Below are positions 42,570-51,682 of a stretch of DNA of 64,000 bases, piece after piece. The stretch's first letter is position 1. Every line of letters begins with the position of its first letter. Under the pieces are notes generated by a model. The model saw only the letters and a program-made list of their open reading frames with translations, searched no databases and had not been told where the DNA came from. The position numbers and the translations under genes are program-made. Origin of the DNA: Candidatus Kurthia intestinigallinarum (GTDB lineage Bacteria > Bacillota > Bacilli > Bacillales_A > Planococcaceae); the NCBI RefSeq assembly GCF_003991225.1, contig NZ_JTFC01000031.1:682001-746000 (forward strand). The letters run 5' to 3'.

Positions 42570-45331
42570 CAATGACAAAGCATGTACCAAGCACTTTTTT
42601 AAAGTCATTTATGCTAGAAATCTCAGAATTTAATCATGTCTACTCGCTTTCTGCATATGATGCCTCAACTGGTACAGCATTAAAAGCGGAGGACTGGGTA
42701 CCCTTTTTATACTTCCGCTATGAGCGTGGCTTTTTCGGCTTAACAGCTAATACAACAGAGGATTCGATTTTATTATCACCACTTGAAATGATCGAGCTAT
42801 TCTCCCCTAATCAGCTTCACCCATTCGCAACGTATAGCGGGAAATCACTGCATGACCAAGATGTACTAGATGCGGCAACACGTGCGGGCAATTATTGGTA
42901 TAGCCCTTCGCTTTGGGATTATGTGTCATTAAAAGAGGATACGATTCACCTTTCGTTAGAGGATAAAGAAATCAATCATCTGCTAGAGCTTGCCCTAACG
43001 CAGAAGCTTGTCGATGAGGGCTTACGCTTTGACGATTTAGACGCATTAATTCCATTATTTAAAGATGGTGGCTGGCCGCTTCAAGATAAACAAATTGATG
43101 ATACACTCGTTGTCGCATTACGTCTAAGTGAGCCCGAAGAAGGCGAAAGCGATTGGACGCTAGAAACCGTACTACGTGCGAAAAAATCAGCGAGCTACTG
43201 GGCTGTGCCAGCACGTAAACAAGCACTATCCATTGAAAATGCATTACCCTCTAAGTGGGCCGACTATAGCGCTCAGGTACGTGAGCTGCAATCGCAAATG
43301 CTGAAGTTACTACAGAGAAGAGTATATGGTGAAAATCTAACGAATGCACAATTTATCCATGTGAAATTAGCAGATCGTGATGTGCGTGAATTTTTACGTA
43401 GCGACTTTATTTACTTACAGGCACTTGGCTTTGAAATTGTTCTGCCTGGTTGGCTAAAAGAATTAAAAGAATCACGTATGAAAGTACAGGCAAGCGCCTC
43501 TACTGCCTCAAACTATAAATCAGCAGCTGGTCTGGATGAGATTTTAACATTCAACTGGAAGCTATCACTTGATGGGCATGAGGTCAGCGCGGATGATTTT
43601 GAAAAAATGGTCGCTGAAAATCGTGAGTTTATTCGTGCGGGTACAGAATGGATTCGCGTGGATGCAGCATGGATGCAAGAAATCCGCAAGCTGATGGAAA
43701 AAGCCGAAAACGAAAACTGGACGGTGCGCGATTTACTCTTTAAAGATATTGGCAAGGATTTGACGATTCCATTTGAATTAGAAGAGGAAGATTATTTAGA
43801 TGACCCTGTGCTGCAATTTGAGCTACAGCGTTCGCTAAAAGATTATATGCAAAAAATCGTCGATAAGCAGGGACTTCCTGAAATTCCACTGCCTAAAACA
43901 TTGCAGGCTGAGCTACGTCCGTATCAACAGGTCGGCTTTGACTGGCTTGTATTTATGCGTGAGCAAAAATTCGGTGCCTGCCTAGCGGATGATATGGGGC
44001 TTGGGAAAACGATTCAGCTTATTTCGTATTTACTGCATGTATACGAAACGGCGACAGAACCAACACTTATCATCTGTCCGACATCGGTGCTAGGAAACTG
44101 GCAAAAAGAATTAGAACGCTTTGCGCCTTCTCTGAATACGTATTTGCATTACGGTGCAAAACGCTTAAAAGAGCAGGACTTCATGCAAACAATCGAACGC
44201 GATAATGTCCAAATCATTTTGACGACGTATGGTACGGTGACACAGGACATTGAGATGCTAGAAGATTTAGCCTGGGCGAATGTGACGCTTGATGAAGCAC
44301 AAAATATTAAAAATATGAATACGAAGCAATCAAAAGCAATTCGTCGTTTACGCGGTACACATCATATTGCCCTAACAGGAACGCCTGTTGAAAACCGTCT
44401 GTCTGAGCTATGGGCGATTTTCGACTTTATTTACAAAGGCTATCTTGGTAGCTTCTCGCGCTTCCAAGAAAACTTTATCGCGCCAATTGAGCGTGATAAT
44501 AATGATGAAGTGAAAGAGCAGCTACGCCGAAAAATCCAGCCGTTCTTATTACGTCGAACAAAACAAGATCCAGAACTTCAACTGAATCTACCAGATAAAA
44601 TTGAGCAGCGTGAATATTGTCCATTAACTGAGGAACAAGCCGTTCTTTATGAAAGCTATATTCAAGAAACGATGCATAAGCTTGAAACGCTAACGGGCTT
44701 TGAACGCAAAGGGCTTATTTTAAAAATGCTCGGCAAATTAAAGCAACTGTGTAATCACCCGGCCCTTTACTTAAAAGAGCCATTTGATAATGCGGAGGAT
44801 ATGATTCATCGTTCTGAAAAATTAGAGCGTCTCGTATCACTCGGCGCCGAAATCGTGCAAAACGGTGAGCAATGCTTAATCTTTACACAATACATTGGCA
44901 TGGGGCATTTAATGCAGCACTGCTTCTCTGAGCTGTATGATATTGACGTGCCGTTCCTAACGGGAAGTATGCCGAAGCAGCAGCGTGACCATTTCGTCGA
45001 ATCTTTCCAGCGTGGGGACTTCCCTATTTTCATTCTGTCATTAAAAGCAGGTGGTACGGGCTTAAACTTAACAGCCGCAAACCATGTACTTCACGCCGAT
45101 CGCTGGTGGAACCCTGCCGTTGAAAATCAAGCAACAGACCGTGCCTACCGTATCGGTCAAACGCAATTTGTCCATGTGCATAAATTTATGACGACGGGCA
45201 CAATTGAAGAAAAAATCGATGCGTTACTAACGGAAAAACAAGCTTTATCTGAACAGCTTATTCAATCAAGTAATTGGCTGACCGAATTAAATGATAAGGA
45301 ACTCGAAGACTTACTAAGCTTCTCCTTCTAA
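42566..45331 (+). CDS. ywqA: SNF2-family DNA helicase/translocase YwqA-like
   Basis: 921 aa. An N-terminal bacterial SNF2-associated region (1-440) precedes the DEAD-like domain: LRPYQQVGFDWL, Walker A ADDMGLGKTIQ, motif II TLDEAQNIKN, motif III ALTGTPVENRL. The C-lobe has LIFTQYIGMGHLMQ, LKAGGTGLNL and motif VI QATDRAYRIGQ. DEAQ in place of DEAH is usual in this bacterial subgroup. It is coupled to the SWIM protein by an ATGA overlap. It probably moves along duplex DNA using ATP; its cellular task is not established. It is followed by a strong terminator. Confidence 0.93.
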   Translation: MTMTKHVPSTFLKSFMLEISEFNHVYSLSAYDASTGTALKAEDWVPFLYFRYERGFFGLTANTTEDSILLSPLEMIELFSPNQLHPFATYSGKSLHDQDVLDAATRAGNYWYSPSLWDYVSLKEDTIHLSLEDKEINHLLELALTQKLVDEGLRFDDLDALIPLFKDGGWPLQDKQIDDTLVVALRLSEPEEGESDWTLETVLRAKKSASYWAVPARKQALSIENALPSKWADYSAQVRELQSQMLKLLQRRVYGENLTNAQFIHVKLADRDVREFLRSDFIYLQALGFEIVLPGWLKELKESRMKVQASASTASNYKSAAGLDEILTFNWKLSLDGHEVSADDFEKMVAENREFIRAGTEWIRVDAAWMQEIRKLMEKAENENWTVRDLLFKDIGKDLTIPFELEEEDYLDDPVLQFELQRSLKDYMQKIVDKQGLPEIPLPKTLQAELRPYQQVGFDWLVFMREQKFGACLADDMGLGKTIQLISYLLHVYETATEPTLIICPTSVLGNWQKELERFAPSLNTYLHYGAKRLKEQDFMQTIERDNVQIILTTYGTVTQDIEMLEDLAWANVTLDEAQNIKNMNTKQSKAIRRLRGTHHIALTGTPVENRLSELWAIFDFIYKGYLGSFSRFQENFIAPIERDNNDEVKEQLRRKIQPFLLRRTKQDPELQLNLPDKIEQREYCPLTEEQAVLYESYIQETMHKLETLTGFERKGLILKMLGKLKQLCNHPALYLKEPFDNAEDMIHRSEKLERLVSLGAEIVQNGEQCLIFTQYIGMGHLMQHCFSELYDIDVPFLTGSMPKQQRDHFVESFQRGDFPIFILSLKAGGTGLNLTAANHVLHADRWWNPAVENQATDRAYRIGQTQFVHVHKFMTTGTIEEKIDALLTEKQALSEQLIQSSNWLTELNDKELEDLLSFSF

Positions 45332-45343
45332 TGAATGACGCAA

Positions 45344-45374
45344 GGCTCCCTAAAAATACAGGGAGCCTTTTTTT
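45344..45374 (+). terminator. Terminator of ywqB-ywqA
   Basis: GGCTCCCT-AAAAATACA-AGGGAGCC is followed by TTTTTTT. The last T residues form part of the TTTAT target used by the adjacent insertion element. Confidence 0.92.
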
Positions 45375-45504
45375 ATCATTTTTTCGCAGAAGACACCCTC
45401 CTCAACGCGTGGAGCGAGTAGGTGGGTGATGAATGCGGTGCTTAAAAGTAGAAATAGAACGTTTGTTTGTGTTAAACTAGAAGGCAAACAAGGAGGTGTT
45501 CGCC

Positions 45505-46654
45505 ATGATCTACAAAGCATACCCATTTCGTCTCTATCCGAACAAAGACCAACAAGCGTTGATTCATCAAACGCACGGTCATTGTCGTTTTGTCTATAAC
45601 CATTTTCTTTCATTATGGAATACAACATACAAAGAAGAAGGAAAAGGCTTAAATCGCTCCAGTATGTCTAAACTGCTGACAAAACTGAAAAAACAGGACG
45701 ACACAGCCTGGTTGCGCAACGTAGATAGTGTGGCCCTACAAACCTCCTGTGAACAGCTTGTGGATGCATTTGGGCGTTTTTTCAAGAAACAAAACAACTA
45801 TCCGCGTTTCAAAAGCAAGAAAAACGCCGTGCAAAGCTATACGACTAAAAATACGAATCATAATATCGCGATTGTCGGCAACAAAATCAAGTTACCCAAA
45901 CTAGGACTCGTGAAATTCAAACAAACACGCGCGCTCGAAGGACGGATTATGCGCGCAACGATTCATTATCACGCGAGTGGTCGTTTCTCGGTGTCCATTA
46001 CGTGCGAGGTCCCCGAATTTCAATCCCTGCCAAAAACACATCAAGCAATTGGCATTGATTTAGGCATTACCGATTTCGCGATTCTTTCGGATGGGCGTAA
46101 AGTGGATAACCAACGCTTTACGGCTAAGATGGAACAAAAGTTAAAACGTGAGCAACGAAAACTTTCACGCCGTTACGAACAAGCGAAAAAAGACAACCAG
46201 GTTTTACGAGACTGCATGAACTACCAAAAACAACGCCGTAAAGTGGCGCGTTTGCGTGAAAAAGTGGCGTTTCAGCGAGAGGACTTCTTACACAAGTTGA
46301 CGACGGCATTCATTCGTCAGTCAGTACGATGTCATTTGTATCGAAGATTTGAACACCAAAGGCATGCTGAAAAATCATAAACGAGCAAAAGCGATTAGTG
46401 ACGTATCCTGGTCTTCGTTTGTGCAAAAACGGATGTACAAAGCGAAGTGGTATGGCCGAACAATCGTGAAAACCAATCGCTTCTTCCCATCAAGCCAACT
46501 ATGCCATGTATGTGGGCATCATGATGGCAAGAAAGCCTTAGAAATCCGCGAATGGACTTGTTCATCATGTTACACGACACTCGACCGCGACATCAATGCA
46601 AGTCGCAACATTTTAGCAGAAGGATTACGCCTTTTTGAAGCAACCCAACCGTAG
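45505..46654 (+). pseudogene. tnpB: TnpB RNA-guided nuclease, frameshifted
   Basis: The ATG at 45505 (MIYKAYPFRLYPNKDQ) follows AGGAGG by eight bases. The RuvC Asp is in IGIDLGITDFAIL. The frame then breaks near 46318-46325, where CAGT is present twice (cgtCAGTCAGTacg). Removing one copy restores FIRQYDVICIEDLNTKGM with the catalytic Glu. The second frame holds the zinc-finger CHVCGHHDG...CSSC and the last Asp in LDRDINASRNI. All three catalytic acids and the zinc finger are thus encoded, but in two frames. A joined protein would be about 380 aa, the usual length. Confidence 0.85.
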
Positions 46655-46783
46655 GGACTACGGGGCTAGCCTACTAATAGAAGTGAAGCCGCTGTTTCGA
46701 GCAAAGAGGAACAAGCATGCACTGTTCGTAGGAATCCCCCACTTCAAGCGAGATCGTGAAAACGCTAAGTGGGGGTAGTTCAA
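46560..46783 (+). ncRNA. Probable omega (right-end) guide RNA of the tnpB element
   Basis: TnpB systems make a scaffold RNA from the gene's 3' end and the right end, with the flanking DNA as guide. Here the scaffold would end in the CCCCCACTT/AAGTGGGGG hairpin and GTAGTTCAA, and the guide would begin ACGGGTAAATTTTCTGG, which lies inside ssb. The 5' boundary is estimated. Confidence 0.5.
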
Positions 46784-47184
46784 ACGGGTAAATTTTCTGG
46801 TGTCGTAAAATGCGATAGCAGCTCAGCATCAGGTAGCATCGGTGAATTCCCATCTGTGATTTTCTTCTTTGATGATAAAAAGCGTACATCTGAAACGACA
46901 ATTTCCGTCGTATAGACGCGTTCATTTTGTTTATTCGTGTATGAGTTACTTTGCAGGCGGCCTATCACACTAACGAGGGAGCCCTTGCCACAATATTTCT
47001 GCATATTTTCAGCATCCTTGCCCCATACATTACATGATAAAAAGTCAGCCTCAATCACCCCCTGTTTATTTTTAAAATTACGAGATACAGCGATTGAAAA
47101 GCGTGCGACTGCCTGCTGTTTATCACCAACATAGCGTACATCTAAATCCTTTGTAATTCGTCCAACACAAGCAACTTGATTCAG
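46780..47184 (-). CDS. ssb: Single-stranded DNA-binding protein, probable CTG start
   Basis: OB-fold SSB: NQVACVGRITKDLDVRY, VARFSIAVSRNFKNKQG, ADFLSCNVWGKDAENMQKYC, GSLVSVIGRLQSNSY. The frame extends to an ATG at 47199, but that ATG lies inside the ribosome site itself (ATGGAGG). CTG at 47184 is eight bases after GGAGG and gives the family's start (x-L-N-Q-V), so a CTG start is proposed. The C-terminus is ENLPV rather than DDDLPF, and its stop TGA is provided by the IS right end. At 134 aa it is close to B. subtilis SsbB/YwpH, which also lies near ywpF and ywqA and serves competence. Confidence 0.85.
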   Translation of the reverse strand: MNQVACVGRITKDLDVRYVGDKQQAVARFSIAVSRNFKNKQGVIEADFLSCNVWGKDAENMQKYCGKGSLVSVIGRLQSNSYTNKQNERVYTTEIVVSDVRFLSSKKKITDGNSPMLPDAELLSHFTTPENLPV

Positions 47185-47378
47185 TTGAATCACCTCCATG
47201 CGCTTACTATACGATAGAGGCCTTTAAAGCTCGAATCGTCATAAATGAAAAATCACATCGTTTTGCAGATGATTTCAAAGCGATGCGCACTTTTCTCTCT
47301 TTGCACCGGCTGTTTTCTCAAATATCGCATATGGTATACTTTTAATACGACTCTTTATAACGAAAGGCGATGAATCAT

Positions 47379-47807
47379 GTGAAAACGTTTAAATTGATGT
47401 CCTTTGAAGTGTTTCAAAACGATAGCTTTAAAAAATACCCGCTTGAAGATGGTATTATTATTAACCAAGAAAGTAGCCACCAATCATGGGTGCTCGAAAT
47501 CTTCGTAGATGCAAGCTATGAGGATGATTTCAAAGCGTACATTGGTACGGATACGATTTTAGAGGCACGCGCTGTTATTTCATATCCAGACAACGAGCCC
47601 GCTGCATTCCGCGTGCTCGTACAGCAACTCGAGCATACGAGTGATGGGCGTTTATCGATTTTATTTAAAGGCACATTGAAAACGCAAAATCGTCAGCAAT
47701 ACGCCGAGCTATTATTGGCGCACTTAATTAGTACCGGGCTCACTGGCGAGGAATTACTGACACAATTCCAACATGATATGAAACGTCGCCCGCGCATAAA
47801 AGCTTAA
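47379..47807 (+). CDS. ywpF: YwpF-like protein
   Basis: Start set at GTG 47379, giving MKTFKLMSFEVF as in the family; an in-frame ATG at 47370 would lie in the ribosome-binding stretch AAAGGCGATGA. The 142 residues are a compact beta/alpha protein (GIIINQESSHQSWVLEIFVD) with no signal peptide. YwpF is a conserved Bacillales protein of unknown role, found beside ssbB and fabZ as here. It ends at a shared bidirectional terminator with fabZ. Confidence 0.8.
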   Translation: MKTFKLMSFEVFQNDSFKKYPLEDGIIINQESSHQSWVLEIFVDASYEDDFKAYIGTDTILEARAVISYPDNEPAAFRVLVQQLEHTSDGRLSILFKGTLKTQNRQQYAELLLAHLISTGLTGEELLTQFQHDMKRRPRIKA

Positions 47808-47842
47808 AAAAAGAAGGCCTCCTTTTGGAAGCCTTCTTTTTT
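47805..47842. terminator. Bidirectional terminator between ywpF and fabZ
   Basis: AAGAAGGCcTCC pairs with GGAaGCCTTCTT around TTTT, with A- and T-runs on the outer sides. Confidence 0.9.
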
Positions 47843-48276
47843 TATTCTGCTTTCGGTCCAATTGCAAATAAAATATCACATTCACAAACAAGCTCACCAT
47901 CAACTGTCGCAGTAGCATGTCCTTTACCCATTTGACGACGTAGTCTTGTGAATTCAACTTCCATTTTTAATTGATCGCCAGGAGTTACTTGGCGTTTAAA
48001 ACGCGCATTATCAATTCCTGTTAAAAAGGCTAAATGCCCTTTGAATTCATCTTTAGAAAGTAGCGCAACGCCACCAACTTGTGCAAGTGCCTCAACGATT
48101 AATACACCTGGCATTACTGGATATCCAGGGAAATGCCCTTGGAAAAATGGTTCATTAACCGAGACATTTTTTAAACCAACAGCGCGTACCCCTTCTTCCA
48201 TTTCTGTAATACGATCAACGAGTAAAAACGGATAGCGGTGCGGTAAAATTGCTTGAATTTCTGATGCATTTAACAT
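47842..48276 (-). CDS. fabZ: 3-hydroxyacyl-ACP dehydratase
   Basis: Start at [17 protein letters not shown] (48276) with GGGAGGT upstream. The 144-aa hot-dog enzyme has the catalytic His in [15 protein letters not shown] and the Glu in VEALAQVGG. It dehydrates 3-hydroxyacyl-ACP in fatty acid elongation. It is the last gene of the mbl-flhO-flhP-epuA-fabZ group, an order shared with B. subtilis. Confidence 0.95.
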   Translation of the reverse strand: MLNASEIQAILPHRYPFLLVDRITEMEEGVRAVGLKNVSVNEPFFQGHFPGYPVMPGVLIVEALAQVGGVALLSKDEFKGHLAFLTGIDNARFKRQVTPGDQLKMEVEFTRLRRQMGKGHATATVDGELVCECDILFAIGPKAE

Positions 48277-48328
48277 TAAATTAGTACCTCCCAGTAAATT
48301 ATTACCTGATACTAATAGTATACCATAA

Positions 48329-48625
48329 TTAATCCATTTTACCATTCATGATGTCAAAGATGTGCGTCCATGTTCCAGGGTTTAATACTTGTAATGGATT
48401 ACCATCACCAATCACACCATAGCCAATCATTGAGCCTACTAGCGCCACGACTAAAAATAATACAACAACGATTAAAATTCGTGTAATCCATGAAGCAAAT
48501 CCAATCGATACGATAGGTTGCTCTGTTAGCACATCTTGTGGTAGCTCCTCTTGTACGCGTTTTTCTTTCTTCACTTTACGATCCTGACGCTTTTGCATAC
48601 GCGTTTGTTTTGTTTCCTCTGTCAT
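48329..48625 (-). CDS. EpuA-type small membrane protein
   Basis: 98 aa: a Lys/Arg-rich N-terminus, one membrane helix ([20 protein letters not shown]), then the signature [20 protein letters not shown] of the EpuA family. Databases often mislabel this family as an RNA polymerase subunit. It sits between flhP and fabZ as in related genomes. Function is unknown. Confidence 0.82.
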   Translation of the reverse strand: MTEETKQTRMQKRQDRKVKKEKRVQEELPQDVLTEQPIVSIGFASWITRILIVVVLFLVVALVGSMIGYGVIGDGNPLQVLNPGTWTHIFDIMNGKMD

Positions 48626-48646
48626 TCAAATAACTCCTTCATTCTG

Positions 48647-49492
48647 TTATCGAATGCTATTCACGAGTCCCATCATTTGGTCCGCCATCGAAACGGTACG
48701 AGCATTAAATTGATATGAGCGCTGTGTTTGAATCAAGTCACTCATTTCCTTCGATGTATCAACATTTGACGATTCAATCACACCATTTTCAAGCGCAATT
48801 TGATTTCGATTATTACCAACTAATTGTTCCATCGCTCCATCAACGTCTAGGTCGACAGCATTTTCAGGAAGTGTAAAATACGTGCCTGATAAATGCGATA
48901 AGATTTCTGGACGGTTCACTTTTGTGACACTAAATGCAATACGCTCTGTTGAGCCATCTGTATACGCCACTTGCATTACACCGTTATTGTCCATGCGAAT
49001 GTCCTTTAAATCACCTTTAAATTGAATCGGCTCTCCATCTGCATCGAGCACATAGTTACCACTTTCATCAACTAAATTTGACGTACCATCGTCATTTGCA
49101 GACAATTGGAAGTCCCCTTGTCTTGTCCAAACAATTTGTGCTGGCTCGCCATCTAGCTGGTGATTATTCATTTGCACATTGAAGAAAAGATTTTCATCGG
49201 TAAAGGCAAAATCCAAGTAGCGATCTGTCGTTTTTAAGCTCCCTTGCTTCGTTACAAGCTGTGTTTGCGCAATTTGCGCGCCAACGCCCATACGAATGCC
49301 TAAAGCTGTCTGACGAGGTGCTTCGTCTGCCTTGTCATTGTTAAATTGTTGATATAATAGCTCACCAAATGTAGCATTCTTAGACTTATATCCTGACGTA
49401 TCTGTATTCGCCAAGTTATTCCCAATAATATCAATTTTCGATTGTAATTGCGACATTGTATTCGCTGCTGACAGCATCGTACGATTAACCAT
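48647..49492 (-). CDS. flhP: Flagellar hook-basal body protein FlhP
   Basis: 281 aa with the FlgG/FlgE-like rod N-motif (LQSKIDIIGNNLANTDTSGYKS) and C-motif (SSNVDTSKEMSDLIQTQRSY). It is one of two distal-rod-type proteins encoded next to mbl in Bacillus, exported by the flagellar system. It is 13 bases downstream of flhO. Confidence 0.92.
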   Translation of the reverse strand: MVNRTMLSAANTMSQLQSKIDIIGNNLANTDTSGYKSKNATFGELLYQQFNNDKADEAPRQTALGIRMGVGAQIAQTQLVTKQGSLKTTDRYLDFAFTDENLFFNVQMNNHQLDGEPAQIVWTRQGDFQLSANDDGTSNLVDESGNYVLDADGEPIQFKGDLKDIRMDNNGVMQVAYTDGSTERIAFSVTKVNRPEILSHLSGTYFTLPENAVDLDVDGAMEQLVGNNRNQIALENGVIESSNVDTSKEMSDLIQTQRSYQFNARTVSMADQMMGLVNSIR

Positions 49493-49505
49493 TTATTTCT
49501 GCCCC

Positions 49506-50342
49506 CTATACTTTCCCAATCTCATTAACCGCCTTATCCATACTGCGGTCATAAGCTTGTAGCATTTTTTGATTCGCTTCAAATGAGCGATAAGCGGACA
49601 TCATTTCGGTCATTGTCGAGCCTGCATCAACATTTGATTGCTCAATATAGCCTTGTCGCATAGAAAACGCAATATCATTATCATCATACGCTGATGTTAA
49701 TTCATTGCCATCCTCTGTATAGTATAACCCATTATCTTGTTTTATTAACCTATCCGGGTCTTCTACATATGCGACGTCAATTTGCGCAATAAGTTCATTA
49801 TTTTCGAGTACGCGACCATCCTCTGTGATTGTATAATCATCTGATGTCACTCGAATCGGCTCTCCCGTTGTTGATAACACATAGTTACCGCCCGATGTTA
49901 CGAGCGAGCCTTGGCTATCAACAGTAAAGTTCCCATTTCTAGTATACGCTTCCTGGCCATCTGTTTGTAGACGGAAATATAGCCCACCTGTGCGGCTTCC
50001 ATCGCCTCGAACTGGTAAATATTCATCAACTAATGCGACATCTGATTTTAAATCCGTTTGTACTAGTTGCCCCTGTGTATAATCCGGAATCGTTTCCTGC
50101 ATATAAACGCCCGTTCCGAGTGTACCGATTTGCTGGACGGACATGGGATTAAAGCCATTTTGTAAATTAGCCTTTCCGTTTTTCTCAATTGCTGACAGCA
50201 GCATATTCGGAAATGCGCGCACCGTCGATTGATCTGCCTTATAGCCTGGCGTTGATGCATTTGCAATATTATTTGAGAGCATTTCTGTACGGCGCTGCTG
50301 TGCAATCATCCCTGTTGTAGCTGTGTAAAACCCTTTAAACAT
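49506..50342 (-). CDS. flhO: Flagellar hook-basal body protein FlhO
   Basis: 278 aa: N-terminal MFKGFYTATTGMIAQQRRTE, then LSNNIANASTPGYKADQS, and C-terminal QSNVDAGSTMTEMMSAYRS. It is a paralogue of flhP and the distal rod protein of the flagellum. It is 16 bases downstream of mbl. Confidence 0.92.
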   Translation of the reverse strand: MFKGFYTATTGMIAQQRRTEMLSNNIANASTPGYKADQSTVRAFPNMLLSAIEKNGKANLQNGFNPMSVQQIGTLGTGVYMQETIPDYTQGQLVQTDLKSDVALVDEYLPVRGDGSRTGGLYFRLQTDGQEAYTRNGNFTVDSQGSLVTSGGNYVLSTTGEPIRVTSDDYTITEDGRVLENNELIAQIDVAYVEDPDRLIKQDNGLYYTEDGNELTSAYDDNDIAFSMRQGYIEQSNVDAGSTMTEMMSAYRSFEANQKMLQAYDRSMDKAVNEIGKV

Positions 50343-50358
50343 CGTTTATACCTCCTCA

Positions 50359-51378
50359 TTAAGCCTCAATCATTTTTTTCGTTTTTGAAATACGGTCCAT
50401 ATTTTCTAATAAAATACCGGTGCCATCCGCTACACAGCTCATGGCATTGTCCGCCACAAATACCGGTACGAATAATTCGTCAGTTAATAGTTGGTCTAAG
50501 CCATGAAGTAATGCACCACCACCTGTGAGCATAATGCCGCGGTCAATAATATCCGCTGATAGCTCTGGTGGTGTTTTTTCGAGTACATTTTTTGCGCCTT
50601 GTACGATATAACGAATCGAATCGCGCAGTGCATCAAAAATTTCATCTGAAGAAATTTGCACCGTTCGCGGTAAGCCATTCATCATATCGCGTCCACGAAT
50701 GTCTGTCACTTCGCTGCGAAGACCTTTCACAGCGGTCCCAACCTCTATTTTAATACGCTCTGCCGTATGTTCACCAATCAATAATTTATACTGTTTTTTA
50801 ACGTACTCTGCAATATCAGCATCAAACGTATTGCCAGCAGTTTTTAAGGACTGTGATGTCACAACACCACCTAATGATAACACCGCAATATCCGATGTAC
50901 CGCCACCAATATCGATGACCATATTGCCGTATGGCTGAAAAATATCCATCCCAGCGCCAACCGCAGCTACCTTAGGCTCCTCTTCTAAGAAAACCGTAGC
51001 ACCACCTGCATGTTTTGCCGCATCACGAATCGCTTTTTGCTCAACTTGCGTCACATTTGTTGGGCAGCAAATTAAAATACGTGGTTTTTTTGACCAGCGT
51101 CCACCTAAATTCAGTGAGCGAATAAAATGCGTCAGCATCGCCTCTGTCGTATCAAAATCTGCAATAACTCCGTCTTGTAGAGGGCGAATTGCTACAATAT
51201 TACCTGGCGTACGGCCAACCATTCGTCTCGCTTCTTCACCAACAGCTAATACTTTCTTTGTTTTTTGATCTAGCGCTACGACTGAAGGCTCATTTAATAC
51301 AACACCTTGTCCTTTAACATACACTAATACGTTCGCCGTTCCTAAATCGATACCGATATCATTTGAAAACATCCCCAT
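50359..51378 (-). CDS. mbl: Rod-shape-determining actin homologue Mbl
   Basis: 339 aa, MreB/Mbl family: GIDLGTANVLVYVKGQG phosphate-1 loop, VIDIGGGTSDIAVLS phosphate-2, LTGGGALLHGLDQLL adenosine motif. It forms membrane-bound filaments that guide side-wall synthesis. Position next to flhO/flhP identifies it as Mbl rather than MreB. The start could be either of two close ATGs after AAAGGGG. A rod-shaped cell is implied. Confidence 0.94.
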   Translation of the reverse strand: MGMFSNDIGIDLGTANVLVYVKGQGVVLNEPSVVALDQKTKKVLAVGEEARRMVGRTPGNIVAIRPLQDGVIADFDTTEAMLTHFIRSLNLGGRWSKKPRILICCPTNVTQVEQKAIRDAAKHAGGATVFLEEEPKVAAVGAGMDIFQPYGNMVIDIGGGTSDIAVLSLGGVVTSQSLKTAGNTFDADIAEYVKKQYKLLIGEHTAERIKIEVGTAVKGLRSEVTDIRGRDMMNGLPRTVQISSDEIFDALRDSIRYIVQGAKNVLEKTPPELSADIIDRGIMLTGGGALLHGLDQLLTDELFVPVFVADNAMSCVADGTGILLENMDRISKTKKMIEA

Positions 51379-51682
51379 GTTTCCCCTTTCATGTCGTAAA
51401 TAATCTATATTTCGTCAAAACATTCACCGGATTCCATACGTAACTCCCACTAGTGTATCATAGGTATTAAAGACGAATATAGAGTATATTTAGTGAAATT
51501 CATAAGACTTTCATACGCAAAGTGTTAGTTATCACAACGAAATTAGTCCTAATATATCAATATTAAATAATAGTTATCTATTTTATGTAAGGCTTAAGAT
51601 ATAAAAAAGAGAGATTGGCAACGGCCAACCTCTCTAGACACTTCTTAGCTTTAGTTAAAATTTAAAATAAATAATAGCGTGA
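51379..51682. other. Gap between murA and mbl; sporulation genes absent
   Basis: 304 bp with the murA terminator at 51604-51637 and A/T-rich sequence carrying the mbl promoter region. The spoIID/spoIIQ/spoIIID genes found here in B. subtilis are missing, and I see no fragments of them. Confidence 0.6.
51604..51637 (-). terminator. Terminator of murA
   Basis: On the minus strand AGAGAGGTTGGC-CGTT-GCCAATCTCTCT is followed by TTTTTT. Confidence 0.9.

Larger units (their letters stand above)
45377..46783 (+). mobile_element. IS200/IS605-family element carrying only tnpB (IS1341-like)
   Basis: Left boundary set after TTTAT (45372-45376), because the 58-base left end is repeated at 663-720 also next to TTTAT. 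Right boundary set after GGGGGTAGTTCAA (46783), a typical family right end with the long hairpin CCCCCACTTCAAGCG / CGCTAAGTGGGGG before it. There is no tnpA and no terminal inverted repeat or target duplication, as expected. The element lies between the ywqA terminator and the ssb stop codon. Confidence 0.8.

Noticed and set aside
45377-45504. Search for a tnpA transposase gene in the IS element
   Set aside because: Only 128 bases precede tnpB, with no coding sequence; the element is of the tnpB-only type.
51379-51682. Possible short spoIIID between murA and mbl
   Set aside because: No helix-turn-helix frame on either strand in this 304-bp gap.
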